64,000 nucleotides of DNA from Begonia masoniana (GCA_022432975.1 CM039509.1:6945043-7009042); one strand, 5' to 3'; counted from the first letter of the stretch, positions 23,501 through 35,695 are shown. Notes: generated by a model from the letters alone, not told the origin. Program-made: numbers and translations.

Positions 23501-26050
23501 GATTGAAGGCATAAAAGTGATTTATTTTGGTAAGTAGAGTGTTCAATTGATAATGGTTCCATCATATATATAAATTGCATAATTGGGAAAGCATTAATGG
23601 AATATAATGCTTGATTTTAGTTAAGATAGAGCAAAATTATTTATTTGGAGGACTATATATCGTGATTATAGTCTTAAATGGGTTTGAGAATGGAAAAATA
23701 TGTCGGAGTTATGAAACTTGAGAAAAGTTTTTCAAGAGTGGGCTTCTTGTGTTTAGTGTGGTTGCCCATATAAATAACAATGAGAAAAATTTCTCAGGAG
23801 TGGACACCAAAAGTTAAAGGTGGGCATTTGAAAAAGTAAAAATGATAAAAGTGCGTTAAGACCAGGCTCTCGAAGTCCAAGGGGGACGTTTGGATAAGTT
23901 AAAAAAAAAAAAAAAAAAAATGACTCGAGAGCTGGTTTCTAGGGTTTGCGGCGGATGCCTGGAATAGAAAACTCAAATAAAGGACTAAGCAAATGCCCAC
24001 GAATGAAGAGAGGTTGCCCAGATAGACATATAAAAATGTGTTTTCTAGTAATTTACTTAGCGGTTTCCGTGAAATTTGAGACATGATTAGATGATATCTA
24101 AATAGATGTATGGTCATTATTCATGTATCATATTGCTCATTAAATAATAAGATTTGTAGATAATAAGATTTGTAAATTACCTATTGATTGAATTTCATAT
24201 TTTATGTTGCTCACTTATGTGTATGGTTAACGAATTGTATATTCTTCCCATGAGTTATAATGGACATATTTGCATCCGATAATGAAAGGAGCTAGTAATA
24301 TAGTGAAAGCTAGAGGTGATAAGAAAGCATACCGAGCTTAGCCTAATGAGCTAAGTCTAATGAGTCGCCTAAAAAATATTTGAACTAGAACCAGTTTGCG
24401 AGCCACGACTTAAACGAGCTTAACGAGTCGTGGTTCTATAAATCTTTTAAATTTATGTCAATAAAAAGTATATTTTTTAAAATTTAGTTATTTAAATTAT
24501 AATAATTAATCGTTTCATTAAAAAAATTATTTTTTTAATATATAAATAACATGTATCTTAGGAAGAAAATATTCAAGACGATGCAATAATAAAATACATT
24601 ATACGAATATCATAACAAATATTTAACAATTGCATCACTATAAATTAGATACATCCCAATAAAATTGACACACATCTAGTTGCTAGTTGTTTTCAGCGTG
24701 TCAAAAAAATTACAAGTTCCAAAAAATTACTTCAAATTATAATGCAAAGTATAAAAAAAAAAAAAACAAACAAACAAGATCTAGTCAAGAAGATTTAAAT
24801 TTCTAATTTTTTCAAATATTTCATCACCTCGTCGATCTCTCATTTTGACATTGTTTTAATCTTTAATGTAAATGAGTTTTTTAAGGAGGTGAAGTGGAAG
24901 TCATCATCTTCCAACTGTTGACCTCCATTAGTTGCTAAAGCGATTGAGTATTAAATTCTAAGTTTGTTTGGGGTCATTTATGATTATGCAGAAATAACTG
25001 TGCTTAAGAGAATAATCAGGCCTTGATCAAGTGTTGTAGGTGAAGTAAGTTGGTTTTCATTTTGACCCAGCCCAAATCCAAACTTGCTCTAATCTTAATA
25101 TATGCTCCTTCTCCATCAAGCCGTCGCCTCCCCAACTTTCTTCCTACGTCGATGACCCTATAGATTTCATCGTGATTTTACCATCATCTCCCTTCGCTGT
25201 CGATCTTTCGCACTTCACGCTGTCGATTTCATCATTTTCCACAAACCGGGATGGCAAGACATGGGTTTTACATTGATCGTCTTTGTAAGAAGTGCGATGC
25301 TTACCAATAGCTTGAGCGTGGCAAGCTAGCCGCTATCGTCTCCCTCCGCTGTGAGTCCTTCTTATGCTACGGGTGCTTCCTTCGCAATGGGTGCTTCTTA
25401 TGTCGCAAGTACACACTATCATGGATACTATCCTATCAGGGTGGTCGGGCTCCGCAATCCTGGCTCGTCTAGCCAACGAGCAGGCCAGCAGGTCGTTCTG
25501 CTAGGTCGACCCGTCTGGCCAAGTCCTAGGCGGACATGACAGTGTAGTGGACCATTTGCCCGTTTAACACCTGCAATGAAATCAGAGAATGAGTGGAGCT
25601 TACATAGGTTTATGTGCAGTGGATGTAGTCCAAAACAAGCAAGCCCATGAATGGATTTGAACCGAGAATATCATATTACAAATGACTATTACAATAGTAC
25701 GACGATCATATTACAATAGTACGGCATATTACAAACAAACTTAAAAAGTCCAACCACAAAATTGGGAAGATAAGGAGGAAGAGGATCATACAAATGACTT
25801 TTTTACGAAGAACAAATCTAGAATGACGTTTATTTACTAATAATTTCATTGAAGTGTCAACAATGGAGGAGTACAATGATCCAATAACCCCACTTTTAAC
25901 CTAATTCTTCTTTTTTCCCTTTTTAGGTAAGCCATAGACAAAAATTCTTTATAGAACAAGTTTCTCATGTAAATACACTCCCTCTTTCATCACAAATCAC
26001 AAAAAAGAAGACTAGCATACTTAGCTTGAAAGCTTCTTCTTTCCTGGTCT
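23501..26050. other. AT-rich intergenic DNA without a supported gene
   Basis: Low-complexity A/T runs (for example 23900-23920, 24755-24768) and a degenerate GAGCTTAACGAGTCG-type repeat at 24330-24430, related to copies at 26830-27010 and 27270-27385. The plus frame 25351-25539 is short, has no domain and lies among Ser/Pro-coding C/T-rich sequence; I do not call it. Confidence 0.5.
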
Positions 26051-26056
26051 CTAACA

Positions 26057-26344
26057 ATGGCCTTTTCCAAGACAACAATGCTGCTCATTTGCGTAGCAGT
26101 TACTTTACTGCTCAGAAATGAAATGGCGATCGGAAATGCAACAGTAGTACCAAAGTACGATGTCTATGAAGCTATAAAAAAAGCCAACGGCCTTCCATGC
26201 ACCCTAACCAATCCACCAAGCTGCAAACAAAAAGTAAAAGGTGACTACAATGGTCTCTCTAGAGAGAGAGAGATACTGTTTCTCTTGGTTGTTATCTATT
26301 TGTTGCTGGATCAATATTTGTATTTAGTGCTATTTTTTCTCTAA
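26057..26344 (+). CDS. RALF-like signalling peptide, C-terminus replaced
   Basis: The predicted 95-residue protein starts with a hydrophobic signal peptide (about residues 1-26) after a clear ATG. The mature part YDVYEAIKKANGLPC...PPSCKQK resembles the start of mature RALF hormones: a tyrosine-containing N-terminus, then a first Cys pair (C-x7-C) and a basic segment. RALFs are secreted and act through CrRLK1L receptor kinases. Where the second Cys pair and the Arg-rich end should follow (after GDYNG), the frame runs into a GA-repeat and a hydrophobic tail with no cysteine. It may be a pseudogene, or the ending may be encoded in an unrecognised exon. The neighbour at 26575 has the same start and the same loss. 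Confidence 0.55.
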   Translation: MAFSKTTMLLICVAVTLLLRNEMAIGNATVVPKYDVYEAIKKANGLPCTLTNPPSCKQKVKGDYNGLSREREILFLLVVIYLLLDQYLYLVLFFL

Positions 26345-26574
26345 AAGATCTATACTCGTAGGAAAGACCATTGCATACATAAAAAGTCATAAAATAGAAA
26401 GGTTTGAAACAGCCATGCAAAACACCCTAATTTATTGGCTTCTGAATATCTGTCACTTTAGTCCAGTTTAGGCATTCAACATTTGAAACAAACATTATTT
26501 CAGAAAATGTTTTGCATTATAAATTAATAATCTCAATACAACAGAAACAAACCTGAACAACAACATAAAAAGCA

Positions 26575-26763
26575 ATGGCTCTTTCGAAAAGCATAATGCT
26601 ACTCGCTTGCATGCTAGTTGCTATCTTCTGTAGTATGAACATGGCGGGAAATGCAGGTAGCCCTCCAATCGACTACGATGCACTAAAGAAGGACGCCGTT
26701 ATAGGTTGTTCCCTTGTTTATCAGCAAAACTGTGATGACAGGAGAAAAAGGGGAAGCTCCTAA
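26575..26763 (+). CDS. Short RALF-like secreted peptide lacking the second Cys pair
   Basis: 62 residues: signal peptide MALSKSIMLLACMLVAIFCS, then DYDALKKDAVIGCS and a C-x7-C pair, ending in the basic DDRRKRGSS. It is a tandem paralogue of the gene 230 bp upstream (MAFSKTTMLLIC against MALSKSIMLLAC, and the same Y..(L/I)KK motif). Canonical RALFs have four cysteines; this one stops after the first two. The RALF assignment rests on the signal peptide, the position of the Cys pair and the basic segment, so it is moderate. Confidence 0.55.
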   Translation: MALSKSIMLLACMLVAIFCSMNMAGNAGSPPIDYDALKKDAVIGCSLVYQQNCDDRRKRGSS

Positions 26764-26819
26764 TGAAAATCTGAAATTCAGTAAGAGATGAATAAACTAT
26801 CATGCACATGTATGTTGAT

Positions 26820-27400
26820 GCAATTTTTGTAATCTCGATTCGGCTCGTTTAACTTTGTTTCACGAGTTGGCTCGAGTTGAAATTTTTTTTGGGCTGACTC
26901 GTTAGGTTTTACTCATTTAACTCGTTTTACTCGGTTAACTGAACTTTTTTAGGGTTGGCTCGCCTCGCCTCGCCTTGCCTCGCCTCGGTCAACTCGTTTG
27001 TCACCCTCATCCTAATTAATATGTGTATAATTTGTCGTGATTCAACTGTCAAATATTTATAATGATATTTGTGTGATATTTTTTTATTAGATCATCTCAA
27101 ATAATTTTTTTTTAAATACATGTCATTTTATATATTAATAAAATAATTTTATTAATAAAACTAACTATTATATTTTGACATTATAGCGATAAATAATTAT
27201 TATAATTTTAATAATTATTATTTTTTTTAAATATACATTACATTTATATAAATTGAAAACATTTATATATGTTTGGTTCGTCAGGCTTCGCTTGTTTAAC
27301 ACTGAGTGCGAGCCGCTCGGGCTGAGATTTTTTTTGCCAAAATCGTTAGGCTTGACTTGTTTAAACTCGGCTGAAACATTTGTCATCTCTATTGATTGAT
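26820..27400. repeat. Degenerate GGCTCG/AACTCG dispersed repeat, two segments
   Basis: Segments 26830-27010 and 27270-27385 share phrases such as GGCTCGTTTAAC, TTTTTTTTGGGCTGACTCG and CTCGTTTAACTCG, separated by A/T-rich DNA. A related stretch lies at 24330-24430. This type of repeat is common in plant non-coding transposons; the class cannot be fixed from these copies. Confidence 0.4.
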
Positions 27401-27423
27401 ACCTCTGTGACTCAGAGATTCAA

Positions 27424-27442
27424 TATATATATATATATATAT
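27424..27442. repeat. (AT)n microsatellite
   Basis: About nine AT dinucleotides in A/T-rich intergenic DNA. Confidence 0.9.
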
Positions 27443-28869
27443 TGGTGCATGGACCTTTAAACTTACATGCATATTAATAAATAATTGAAGCACCACTTGA
27501 TATTTAAATTGTAGACTGAAGCATAAATTTTAGAAAAATAATATTATATTTATTTTCTTATGCTATTTTTTTAAAATAATTGATGGTTTGTCAATTAGAT
27601 ACTGGTGCATATTAATGTAATAAATTAATTATTTATATTTTATTATATAGGAAGAGAATAAAGGTATCGTTATTTTTTTAGCTTCCTTTTAGACAAAATA
27701 AGTCTCAATCAATTATTGAAATTAATAAAAAAAAATTGATTGTGAGAGAAATGATTTGTTAGGACGAGAACAATGAACATATATGATTTGATTTAATAAT
27801 TCAATCAATTAAAATGACATTTTTGATAGGTCAAAACAAGAAAAACAAACACAGCCTCTAGCACAGAATGAAACTAAAATGGAGTGCCTCGGGCAAGCTA
27901 CGTGCCTTGTGGAATGTATTAAAGCCAATACTATTCTACGAAATACTTAGAATACTTCTGCTCTGGATTGGACGTTCTTCTCTCGGATTGCAACAATGGC
28001 GTCGTCTTCTTCACCATCATCCTCCACTCCATTTCCATCCCATCTGAAACTTGAAACTTTACTCTTAGTCTCTGTACCGCGTTTTGGTCCAGACCGAAAC
28101 GCGCTCTTTATCCCATTCATCATCCTCTTCGCCATGCTTTTAGTCTATCTCGGAGTTCCGTCGAAAGGACGGTAAAACTAAGATACTGCATAGACGTCTT
28201 GCCAAAATTTAACGAACCTGTTACTTGGTTTTGCACGTACTAACAACCGAGCAAACCCACTGTTGACAAATTGAATCTTCATGAACCTGACAAATGTATT
28301 TTTGAAGGTAAAAAAAAGGCCAGTGAAGTCAACAAAAAAAAATGACGCATCCACAAACAAGAAAAGTCGATTGTTCGAGAAGATATATCATAGGAGGAAG
28401 ACCAAAGTACCAATAAGCAGATGATATATCAAATTTCGTTAATAGTCTAAAGTTATTTTGACAGAGATGGGAGAATATTCTATGATTTTCTACAACGATA
28501 CAGTTTTTTCTACAAATTTTTGACTTTGTATTAGCTTAACATTTTACTAATAGATTGTTTAATTTTATCTACGATTTCGTGCCTACCATTGTTTTTTGTA
28601 TCTAACTGTCACGTGTTGATAAGGTGTCATGAGCTACACAATGACAACTCTTGTTGGCTGAAAAGTTTTTGCATCTTTTATTATATGGCCGCAGACGGCG
28701 ACATTTGAAATTTTCAAACGTTCTATTCTACCCATCTCATGTCTCTTTCCAAGATTTAGGCTGCTACAAGTTGTCTTATATCACTGGAAGACTTATCTGC
28801 AAATGTACTCACCTTTATTCAACCTCTTAGCAGCCAACAAATGTAGCCGCTAAGGCCAAATAAGAAGAA
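27443..28869. other. Intergenic DNA; weak minus-strand ORF
   Basis: Mostly A/T-rich. A 62-codon minus frame (28135-27947) begins MAKRMMNGIKSAFRSG and is acidic in its second half (GVEDDGEEDD). It could be a first exon or chance; no family is recognised. Confidence 0.3.
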
Positions 28870-29019
28870 AATCCTCCCACTCAGAAGAAAAACCAACCTG
28901 GTAGGCCGAAGAAGACAAGAGTGGGAGATGTCGATGAGCCGTCAAGTTCGACAATTAGTAAGAAAAAATCACAGATGTCTTGTGGTATATGTCGGCAACA
29001 GAGGCATAATAGTCGCATT
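28870..29019 (+). pseudogene. C-terminal zinc-knuckle fragment of a MULE transposase
   Basis: The plus frame from 28870 reads KKNQPGRPKKTRVGDVDEPS, then MSCGICRQQRHNSR. The GRPKK AT-hook-like motif, Asp/Glu-Pro-Ser linker and CxxC...H knuckle are typical of the tail of MuDR-type transposases. The last knuckle Cys is replaced by Ile-Val, and no SWIM or catalytic domain is legible upstream. A relic. Confidence 0.65.
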
Positions 29020-30085
29020 GTCCTCACCGGGATCCACTTCAGGCGCTGCTTCGCAATACACGTTTATGAGTTTCAACACATTTGACGGGATGCAAGTACA
29101 TTTCAACACATTTCACTCATAAACACACTGTCATTCTTTTTTAATATATTTTCTATTATGTGCAGGAATCTTCGACATGGGGCCACGACAGAAATTACGA
29201 TCTCTCCAATTCATACACTGAATTTTTCTCTTTTGCATCTGAATCATTCAGCACTTTGGATTCATACATAGTTTGCCATGTAATTTTAAAGGTTATTCAA
29301 ATTATAATTATTTATTTTAGTTTATTTAAATAATATTTATTTATTTTAGGTTATTCAAAATTATAATTATATATTTCTTTTAGTTTATATAATTATTCAA
29401 ATTAAAACTTTCGCTTAAAAAAAAACTCGACGATAAAATAATTTGAATACATTAATTAATATAACTAATTTAAAAAATAATTAATTATATTAATTAATTT
29501 CAGTCTTTTATTTAAATAAATTATTATAATAAATAAATTAAAACAATAGGCATAGTTTCTTTTATTTTAGGATATTCAAACTATAATTATTTTTTTCGTT
29601 AAGTTTATTTTTTTTTTTTAAAAAGTTGTAGACTATTATTTTACAGGTCATTTAAATTATAATTATTTATTTTATTTTATTTAAATCATAGTTATTTATT
29701 TGCCGACGTTATTCAATTATATATTTAATATAATAAAATGAATAATTATGTTAGTTTTATATAGAAATATATATTTAAATAAAATATAAATAATTACATA
29801 TATATTTTAGGTTATTTAAATTAGAATTATTATTTTTAAATTTACTTACAAAAAAATTGGGCAGAGTTTCGTTTGTTTTATAACTCATTCATAGATATCT
29901 TCAAATAATTCCTGTAAATTAAAATTACAATTTTATCACCAACACTCAGATCCACCAAATAACATATACTAAATGACAAGTATAAACTAAACTAAAATTA
30001 CAAACATAAACTACATTACAAAAATAAACTACAAGACATATAATTAAAATAAATAAAATTTACAAAACATAACATGAAATACAAA
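29020..30085. repeat. A/T-rich diverged tandem repeats
   Basis: Between 29280 and 29850 the phrases GGTTATTCAAATTATAATTA and TTATTTATTTTAGTTTATTT recur every few tens of bases with substitutions. No reading frame of note. Confidence 0.55.
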
Positions 30086-30089
30086 AGAT

Positions 30090-31290
30090 AAACTACACTA
30101 CGGTAGGGTGGGACATCGTCGTCTTCGCCCGTCATCCAATCATTGAAAGTCTTCGCCATGCGATTCTGGGAAATGACGAGCTCTCTCTAGGACTCAACCA
30201 GTTGTCTCTAGCCCATGTGGAGCTCCTCGACTTTGTCTTCAAGGAACTGCATCTCCTGCTGATGTTGCTGCTGCTGCTGCATCTGATATAATTGCTGCTA
30301 CATCTGATACATCTGCTACATCTGCTCTCACGTACTAGCCTCCTGGGGGGCCAATGGTTGCGCGATGGTGGTGACGTCGTCCTTCATCGGAACATCCCGA
30401 GATGTGGAGTCCCTGGGATCTCCCTTAAGCATCCAAGACCCTGCGACTTCGACTAGGCCCATCCGAGTCAAATGAGGTCTGTCGAATTCATCGACGGATC
30501 TCGGAGCTCTCCGTTGCTCTCTAGTGGGCAGTTAAACCTGAGATTGCTCCACAATCTTCCAAATCAATGTCCCGTAGGCAGATTCTTGTTGCGTGTTCGC
30601 CCGATCTCTTCCATGTCACCTAAACTCATGTATCCCGAATCGAATATTGTGCCGTTGTAGAGCTTCTCCATGACATAGAGATCCATCCAGCTCACGAGAT
30701 CTCTAAGTCCATCCCTTGACAGCAGGTTGTGGCTGATCAGGTTATGAATAACCCTAGCTTTGACGTTCAAGTCCTTCGATTTTGGTTTCACAAATGCTGC
30801 AATGTCTGAATTTCGGTGGATTTTCCTAAGGAACTGTAGTCCATCTATCGATCGGGCAAAATCACATTCTCGGGAAGCGTGATAGTATATGACTGCATCT
30901 TCTGTGGCAAATCTGAGCAATTCGTTGACATCACCTACACTTACAACAATATCTGTACCGAATAGGTACGTCTTCAAGCACCACTGCCTCTTGATAACAA
31001 CTAAGTTTGTTTAAAATAAGCGAACAATTTTGTCGCAACTGTCTCCAAGCATGTTGTACACTTCGTGCAAAGAGATGCAGTCAAACATATCATTGATCTA
31101 CAAAGACTCCTAACCAATAAAGTTGACAGTCTTCCCATAAATAATCGAGTGCATTGACATATCCAGCTCGAACTGCTGTAGACACCCATAGTTTCAAAAT
31201 TCCATCGACAAATAACCAGACGGTGGTCATGACACTTTATCTGGAGCACCTTGTGACGAAGGTGCCCGGTTTGATGGGCTAGCTCGTGTC
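30090..31290 (-). pseudogene. Retrotransposon-associated plant protein, degenerate
   Basis: The longest minus frame (30977-30564) reads DVNELLRFATEDAVIYYHAS, then VKARVIHNLISHNLLSRDGL and SWMDLYVMEKLYNG. This resembles the putative plant transposon protein domain (PF20167-type) seen in Athila-related and other retroelement ORFs. Upstream fragments in other frames (31250-31000) look like its N-terminal part (VSTAVRAGYVNALDYLWEDC). Downstream, 30310-30240 encodes a Gln-rich coiled segment (MQQQQQQHQQEMQFLEDKVE) and the frame fades out near 30090. Several stops and frameshifts; no LTRs identified around it. Confidence 0.5.
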
Positions 31291-31382
31291 GGGGGGGAGG
31301 AAGGGGAACCTTTCATTTTTTAAAAAAAAATGGGAGCCATTTCAAAGATTAGGGCTCCAATTTTGGCAATTTTCAGCAAAAT

Positions 31383-34309
31383 TGTAACACCCGGCATTTT
31401 TGGCCAGGAAATTATCCCTTGAATTATCGAACAGGATTAGGTTTATATTAATATAATGAATGTTTTGGTGAAATTTGTTGGGATGTTTAGTGAAAAACTA
31501 AACAAAAGTATAACCAAAACAAATCATTTAGTTAGAAAACCAATGGAGGGGCAGTTTAGGTAGGAATTTAGGGTTGGTGAGAGGAAGCCAATGGATGAGA
31601 GCCAAGTGTCCAAGCTTGTTGAAGAAGCCAAGCCCCCCTCTCTCTTTCTCTTCTCTACGTGAAACCCTCCTCATTTCTCTTCTCTGTTTCTCTCCACTCC
31701 TCTCTGCATTCTCTCTCCCAGACGACGAATGACCATCGAAGCTCCTCCGATCTCCCCAGTTTCTTTCTATTTTGCTGCCTAAGGTAGTCATCTGCTAAAG
31801 TTAACAAGTTTGGACAAGTTAAATGTTAGTTTTGTTGAAGTTTTAAGGTTAATGTCCGATCGTGCATGATGTAGATCCGTGGATCGCTGAGGACTTACGA
31901 TCAAAGCTACAACTCACAGACAATAGGTAAGTTCATGCCCGTATGTTGGCCCTTAAGGCTCTACATCACAGAGATACTAGGCTAAAAATTTCGTCGAGAT
32001 TATCGTTGGATAGTTAAGTCGATGATTCGGCCATAAGTAAGTTTAACGCCATGCTCAATGCATGGTTTAGATTTCCTATTATTCATGTGTGTTCTGATCT
32101 GTTTTTCTAGAATGTTAAGTCTATGCACAATAAATGTTCATGCATACACGTTTTTCCTGAAAGTCATGCAAATGTTTTCTGCACACGGTTTGAAGTTAAG
32201 AAAGATAAACCTGTAATGTAATGTTTGGTTAAGTGTGGGACAGGAACTGGCCCCCTGCTCTGTATATCTGCACTGTATCACTGTAATGTGCCTGAAAGTG
32301 CACCCTTTGCTATGCCAGTTCCTCTATAAGCCCCACTTATACCCCCTAACAGATAAAAGTAATGTAATGTGATGTCACTGTATTTCGAAAGTTCATGCAT
32401 AACATATGCACCATTGCATTTTTATGTTCTTACTAAGCTTTAGGCTCATAGATGAACTCCCTGATGTAGGTATGGAACCCGTGGATGAAGATTTTGTGCC
32501 TGACGAATAGGTGGTTGGTGGCTCGAGCTTTCGGGGGTGATTGTGGCAACCAGACATATTTCTGACCCGAGAGTGAAGTTCTTTTTAAATGAATGTCATG
32601 TCTGTATAGTCTATGTGGGAATTCTGTTGGGATTTTGATAATGTATAAGTTTTGGTGTTTAAGTTTTTAAACCTCTGTATTTGACAATTGTATATATGTT
32701 CTGAACATTCTGGAACTGTTCAGAGTTTTTCCTTTTAGGTTGTGCATAGATTGTCTCAAGTCTTTGAGCTATCCATGTAGTTTGATTTCTTGAATTCTGT
32801 CATGTTTTCCAACTTCTGTCGTATTTTCTAGTATGTTTTGAAACTGTGTTTTGAATCGGGTTTTGGGGTTTTGATGCTTTTGTGTCAAAAGATGTAATTT
32901 GTCAAACAGAGAGGTAGCCGATCGATCGCCAGGGGTAACCGATTGATCGGCGGAGTAAATGTTTATGTCTTTCAAGTCTTCAAGTTTTTCAAATGAAAAC
33001 AATCGTCCACGCCTTCTGTAAAACAGTCATCCACGCCTTCTGTAAAAGAATTGTTCATTTTGCTCTGTGAACAGTCATCCACGCCTTCTGTAAAACAGTC
33101 GTCCACGCCTTCTATAAAAGAGTTGTTCATTTTGTTTTGTGAACAGTCGTCCACGCTGCCCTTTGAAAATAGTCGTCCACGCTGTTCCTTAAAACAGTAG
33201 TCCAGTTCTGCAGTTGTCCACAGTACTCTCCTGTCGAGTAATTGTTTCAAGTATTTGGCTAAGTGTTAGTCGTCCATTCTGTCTTTCAATTCTGTCGTCC
33301 ATTCTGCCTGTTATTTTTAAATGTCCAAAGTCCATTCTGTCTTTCCATTCTATCGTCCACTCTGTCTTTCAATTCTGTCGTCCATTCTGCCGTCTATTTT
33401 AAACGTCCAAAGTTCATTCTGCCTTTTATTTCAAACGTCCACGGCTTCTGTTGTCCACAGATTTTGCCTTTCATTTCAAACGTCCACGGTTACTGCCTTT
33501 TATTTTAAACGTCCACAGGCTTCTGTTGTCTACTGTTTTGTTTTGCCTTTGATTTCAAACGTCCACAGCTTTTGTCATCAGTTTCTGTCGTCCACAACCT
33601 CTGTTGTCTTCTGTCGTCCACGACTTCTGTCGTCCATGACTTATGTCGTCAGTTTTTGTCGTTAACAACCTCTGTTGTCTTCTGTCGTCCACGACTTCTG
33701 TTGTCTATAGTAAGTCTTCCACTGCACGACTTCCAGTTTATGTTTCCCATTTTAATAAGTCCCCCACTGCATGTCTATCATCCATTCTGCCTTCTGTTTT
33801 CTGTCGTCCATTCTGCTCTGTATTTTAAACGTCCAAAGTATTCTGTTTTTCCTGTTTTCATTTCTCCCTGTCTTCCTACTCTCGTCCAGAGTACTCATCC
33901 AAGTTTTTAATATTCCTGTCTTCCTATTTTTCTTCTGCCATTTATTTCTGAAGTCCGACTTTAAATATGTTTTCCAGTCTTCAATTCTAGAGAATGCTTT
34001 CTCTGTGTTTATGTCTTATATCTTCCAACTTCTGTTTCCTGAACATCATGTCTGCCGATTTCCTGTCTTCCAATTTTATATCTTCTGACTTATGTTTTTC
34101 CCGAACGTTAAGACTTCTGATTTCTTGTCTTCCAAAGTTGAAGTCTTCCATTTTATGTCATCCGAAATTGTGCCTTCAATTTTATGTCTTGCCATATTAA
34201 ATGTTCCAGAGTTTTAGAAAGTCAAAAAATTTTCTGTCCAAAATGTGAAAGTCAAACTCAACGTTAGGTTGAGTGTCGTGGCTGCCCTAGGTGGTTTGGG
34301 GTCGTTACA
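31383..34309 (+). mobile_element. Solo LTR, 2.9 kb, TGTAACACCC family
   Basis: Starts TGTAACACCCGGCATTTTTG, ends GGGGTCGTTACA. No clean 5 bp duplication: AAAAT before, AAGGG after, in a locally repetitive sequence. Inside, in order: donor-like ATAGGTAAGT (31923-31932), CTCTACATCAC (31959-31969), TTCTTACTAAGCTTTAG (32427-32443), GATGTAG (32463-32469), paired CCGATCGATCG motifs (32915 and 32936), then degenerate tandem repeats built on GTCGTCCACG and AACGTCCAC (33000-33900). No internal coding region accompanies it. The same family recurs at 57394. Confidence 0.8.
33000..33900 (+). repeat. Degenerate GTCGTCCA / AACGTCCAC tandem repeats in the LTR
   Basis: Two repeat types in succession: roughly 24 bp units with GTCGTCCACGCCTTCTGTAA (33005-33200), then longer units containing TTTCAAACGTCCACGGCTTC (33290-33760). 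The apparent ORFs here are products of the repeats. Confidence 0.8.
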
Positions 34310-34862
34310 AAGGGATCGAGTTTGGGGATTTTCACAAAAATGGGATCGGGTTTGGGAATTTTCAGCAAAATGGCCTCGAATTCGATTCTCACACACTTTT
34401 CTCTTTTGTAGGAAATGAATTATATGAAGACTTGAAACACATCGTTGGAGACTTAAAGTAGGAGGTTGAAGCTAAAAACAAGGACCAACCAAGGCACATC
34501 ATTGCATGGAAGACAAGGATGGAAGATCAAGAATCTCACATGAGAATTTGTCTTCCCGAGCATGAAATTATGTAACCTTTTATTTTGAACACTTATTTGG
34601 CAAATATTGGCCATATTGTAACTTTATTAATGACATGCATCTTTAGGCATTAGGAATTGATGTGTGATAGATTAGATGATGGTTTAGAGTTGGTTTCAAT
34701 CACACATGCATGGAATGCATGGAAGAAGTTTCGGCCATGAAGAAAACTCTTCCCTTTTGGCGCCAACTTTGGAGTGGGGACCATTACCCATTTTGGCCGA
34801 GCCAAGTGCTGCTAAATGAAGATGTTTGTTGAACTTTCCATTTTTGATCAAGGACATGGATT
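34310..34862. other. Host or unidentified repeat DNA between LTR and TRIM
   Basis: TTTGGG.ATTTTCA..AAAATGG repeats at 34320-34380, then sequence without a recognisable gene up to the TRIM target site. Confidence 0.4.
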
Positions 34863-34867
34863 GGTAA

Positions 34868-35242
34868 TGTAACGACCCCTCATCCCAGCAAGATATTGTC
34901 CGCTCTGGGGCAGGCCGCAGCCCAATATCCTCCCCTCACGGCTTTATTTGGCAAGAACTTCTCGGAAGGTCACCCAACCTAGACTTGCTCTCGCCGAAGC
35001 ACTTTTAACTTCGTAGTTCTTATGGGATCCGTTGCCAATCGTGCTCCAAAACGCGTCTTGCTATGATGGGAGGGTCTCTTTACATATGTTTCATTTTCAC
35101 ATACTTCCCCAAGCGATGTGGGATTGTGACGACCCCCTTTTTACGACCTGTCACCTTCCGGTTCGCCCGCGCAGACGTTCCGCCATCCGGGTTCCGGTTC
35201 GTGCAGCCATCGTACACATACTTGCACATACGGGTCATCACA
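34868..35242 (-). repeat. Cassandra LTR, left copy
   Basis: 375 bp, TGTAACGACC...GGGTCATCACA on the plus strand. The 5S-like segment spans about 34925-35035. A GGCAGGC/GGATTGG-type change distinguishes it from the right copy near 34902. Confidence 0.88.
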
Positions 35243-35313
35243 ATCACCCCCCCTCGAGGGCCCAACGTCCTCATTAGCCACATTTCTGGTTGGGTACAGG
35301 CTTTGATACCATT

Positions 35314-35690
35314 TGTAACGACCCCTCATCCCAGCAAGATATTGTTCGCTCTGGGGATTGGGTCGCAGCCTAATATCCTCCCCTCATGGCTTTGTTTGGC
35401 AAGAACTACCCGGAAGGTCATCCAACCTGGACTTGCTCTCGCCGAAGCACTTTTAACTTCGGAGTTCTTATGGGATCCGTTGCCAACCGTGCTCCAAAAC
35501 GCGTCTTGCTATGATGGGAGGGTCTCTTTACATATGTTTCATTTTCACATACTTCTCCAAGCGATGTGGGATTGTGAAGACCCCCTTTTTACGACCTGTC
35601 ACCTTCCGGTTCGCCCGCGCGGACGTACCGCCATCCGAGTTCCAGTTCGTGCAGCCATCGTACACATACTTGCACATACGGGTCATCACA
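35314..35690 (-). repeat. Cassandra LTR, right copy (5' in sense)
   Basis: 377 bp, closely similar to the left LTR with scattered substitutions. The 5S-like segment lies at about 35372-35485. Confidence 0.88.
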
Positions 35691-35695
35691 GGTAA

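Larger units (their letters stand above)
34868..35690 (-). mobile_element. Cassandra-type TRIM with 5S rRNA-derived LTRs
   Basis: Two LTRs (34868-35242 and 35314-35690) flank a 71 bp centre; the whole is bounded by a perfect GGTAA duplication (34863-34867, 35691-35695). Read on the minus strand, each LTR contains GGATCCCATAAGAACT, CGAAGTTAAAAGTGCTT, GGCGAGAGCAAGTC and GGTTGG(G/A)TGACC, a mutated 5S rRNA gene including its internal RNA polymerase III promoter region. The primer site is TGGTATCAAAGCC (35311-35299), and a purine tract CTCGAGGGGGGGTGAT adjoins the other LTR. Cassandra elements encode no protein and depend on other elements for movement. Confidence 0.9.

Noticed and set aside
25351..25539. 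62-codon plus-strand ORF
   Set aside because: No domain, no conserved context, no splice partner.
33214..34200. Several long plus-strand ORFs rich in Ser, Val, Phe
   Set aside because: Overlapping frames through GTCGTCCA repeats within a solo LTR; low complexity and mirrored in the copy at 59035-59558.
34925..35485. Functional 5S rRNA genes
   Set aside because: The 5S similarity covers only part of each LTR and carries many substitutions; the TRIM context explains it.
35063..35695. 210-codon ORF across the TRIM
   Set aside because: It spans both LTRs and the primer site of a Cassandra element, which is non-coding.
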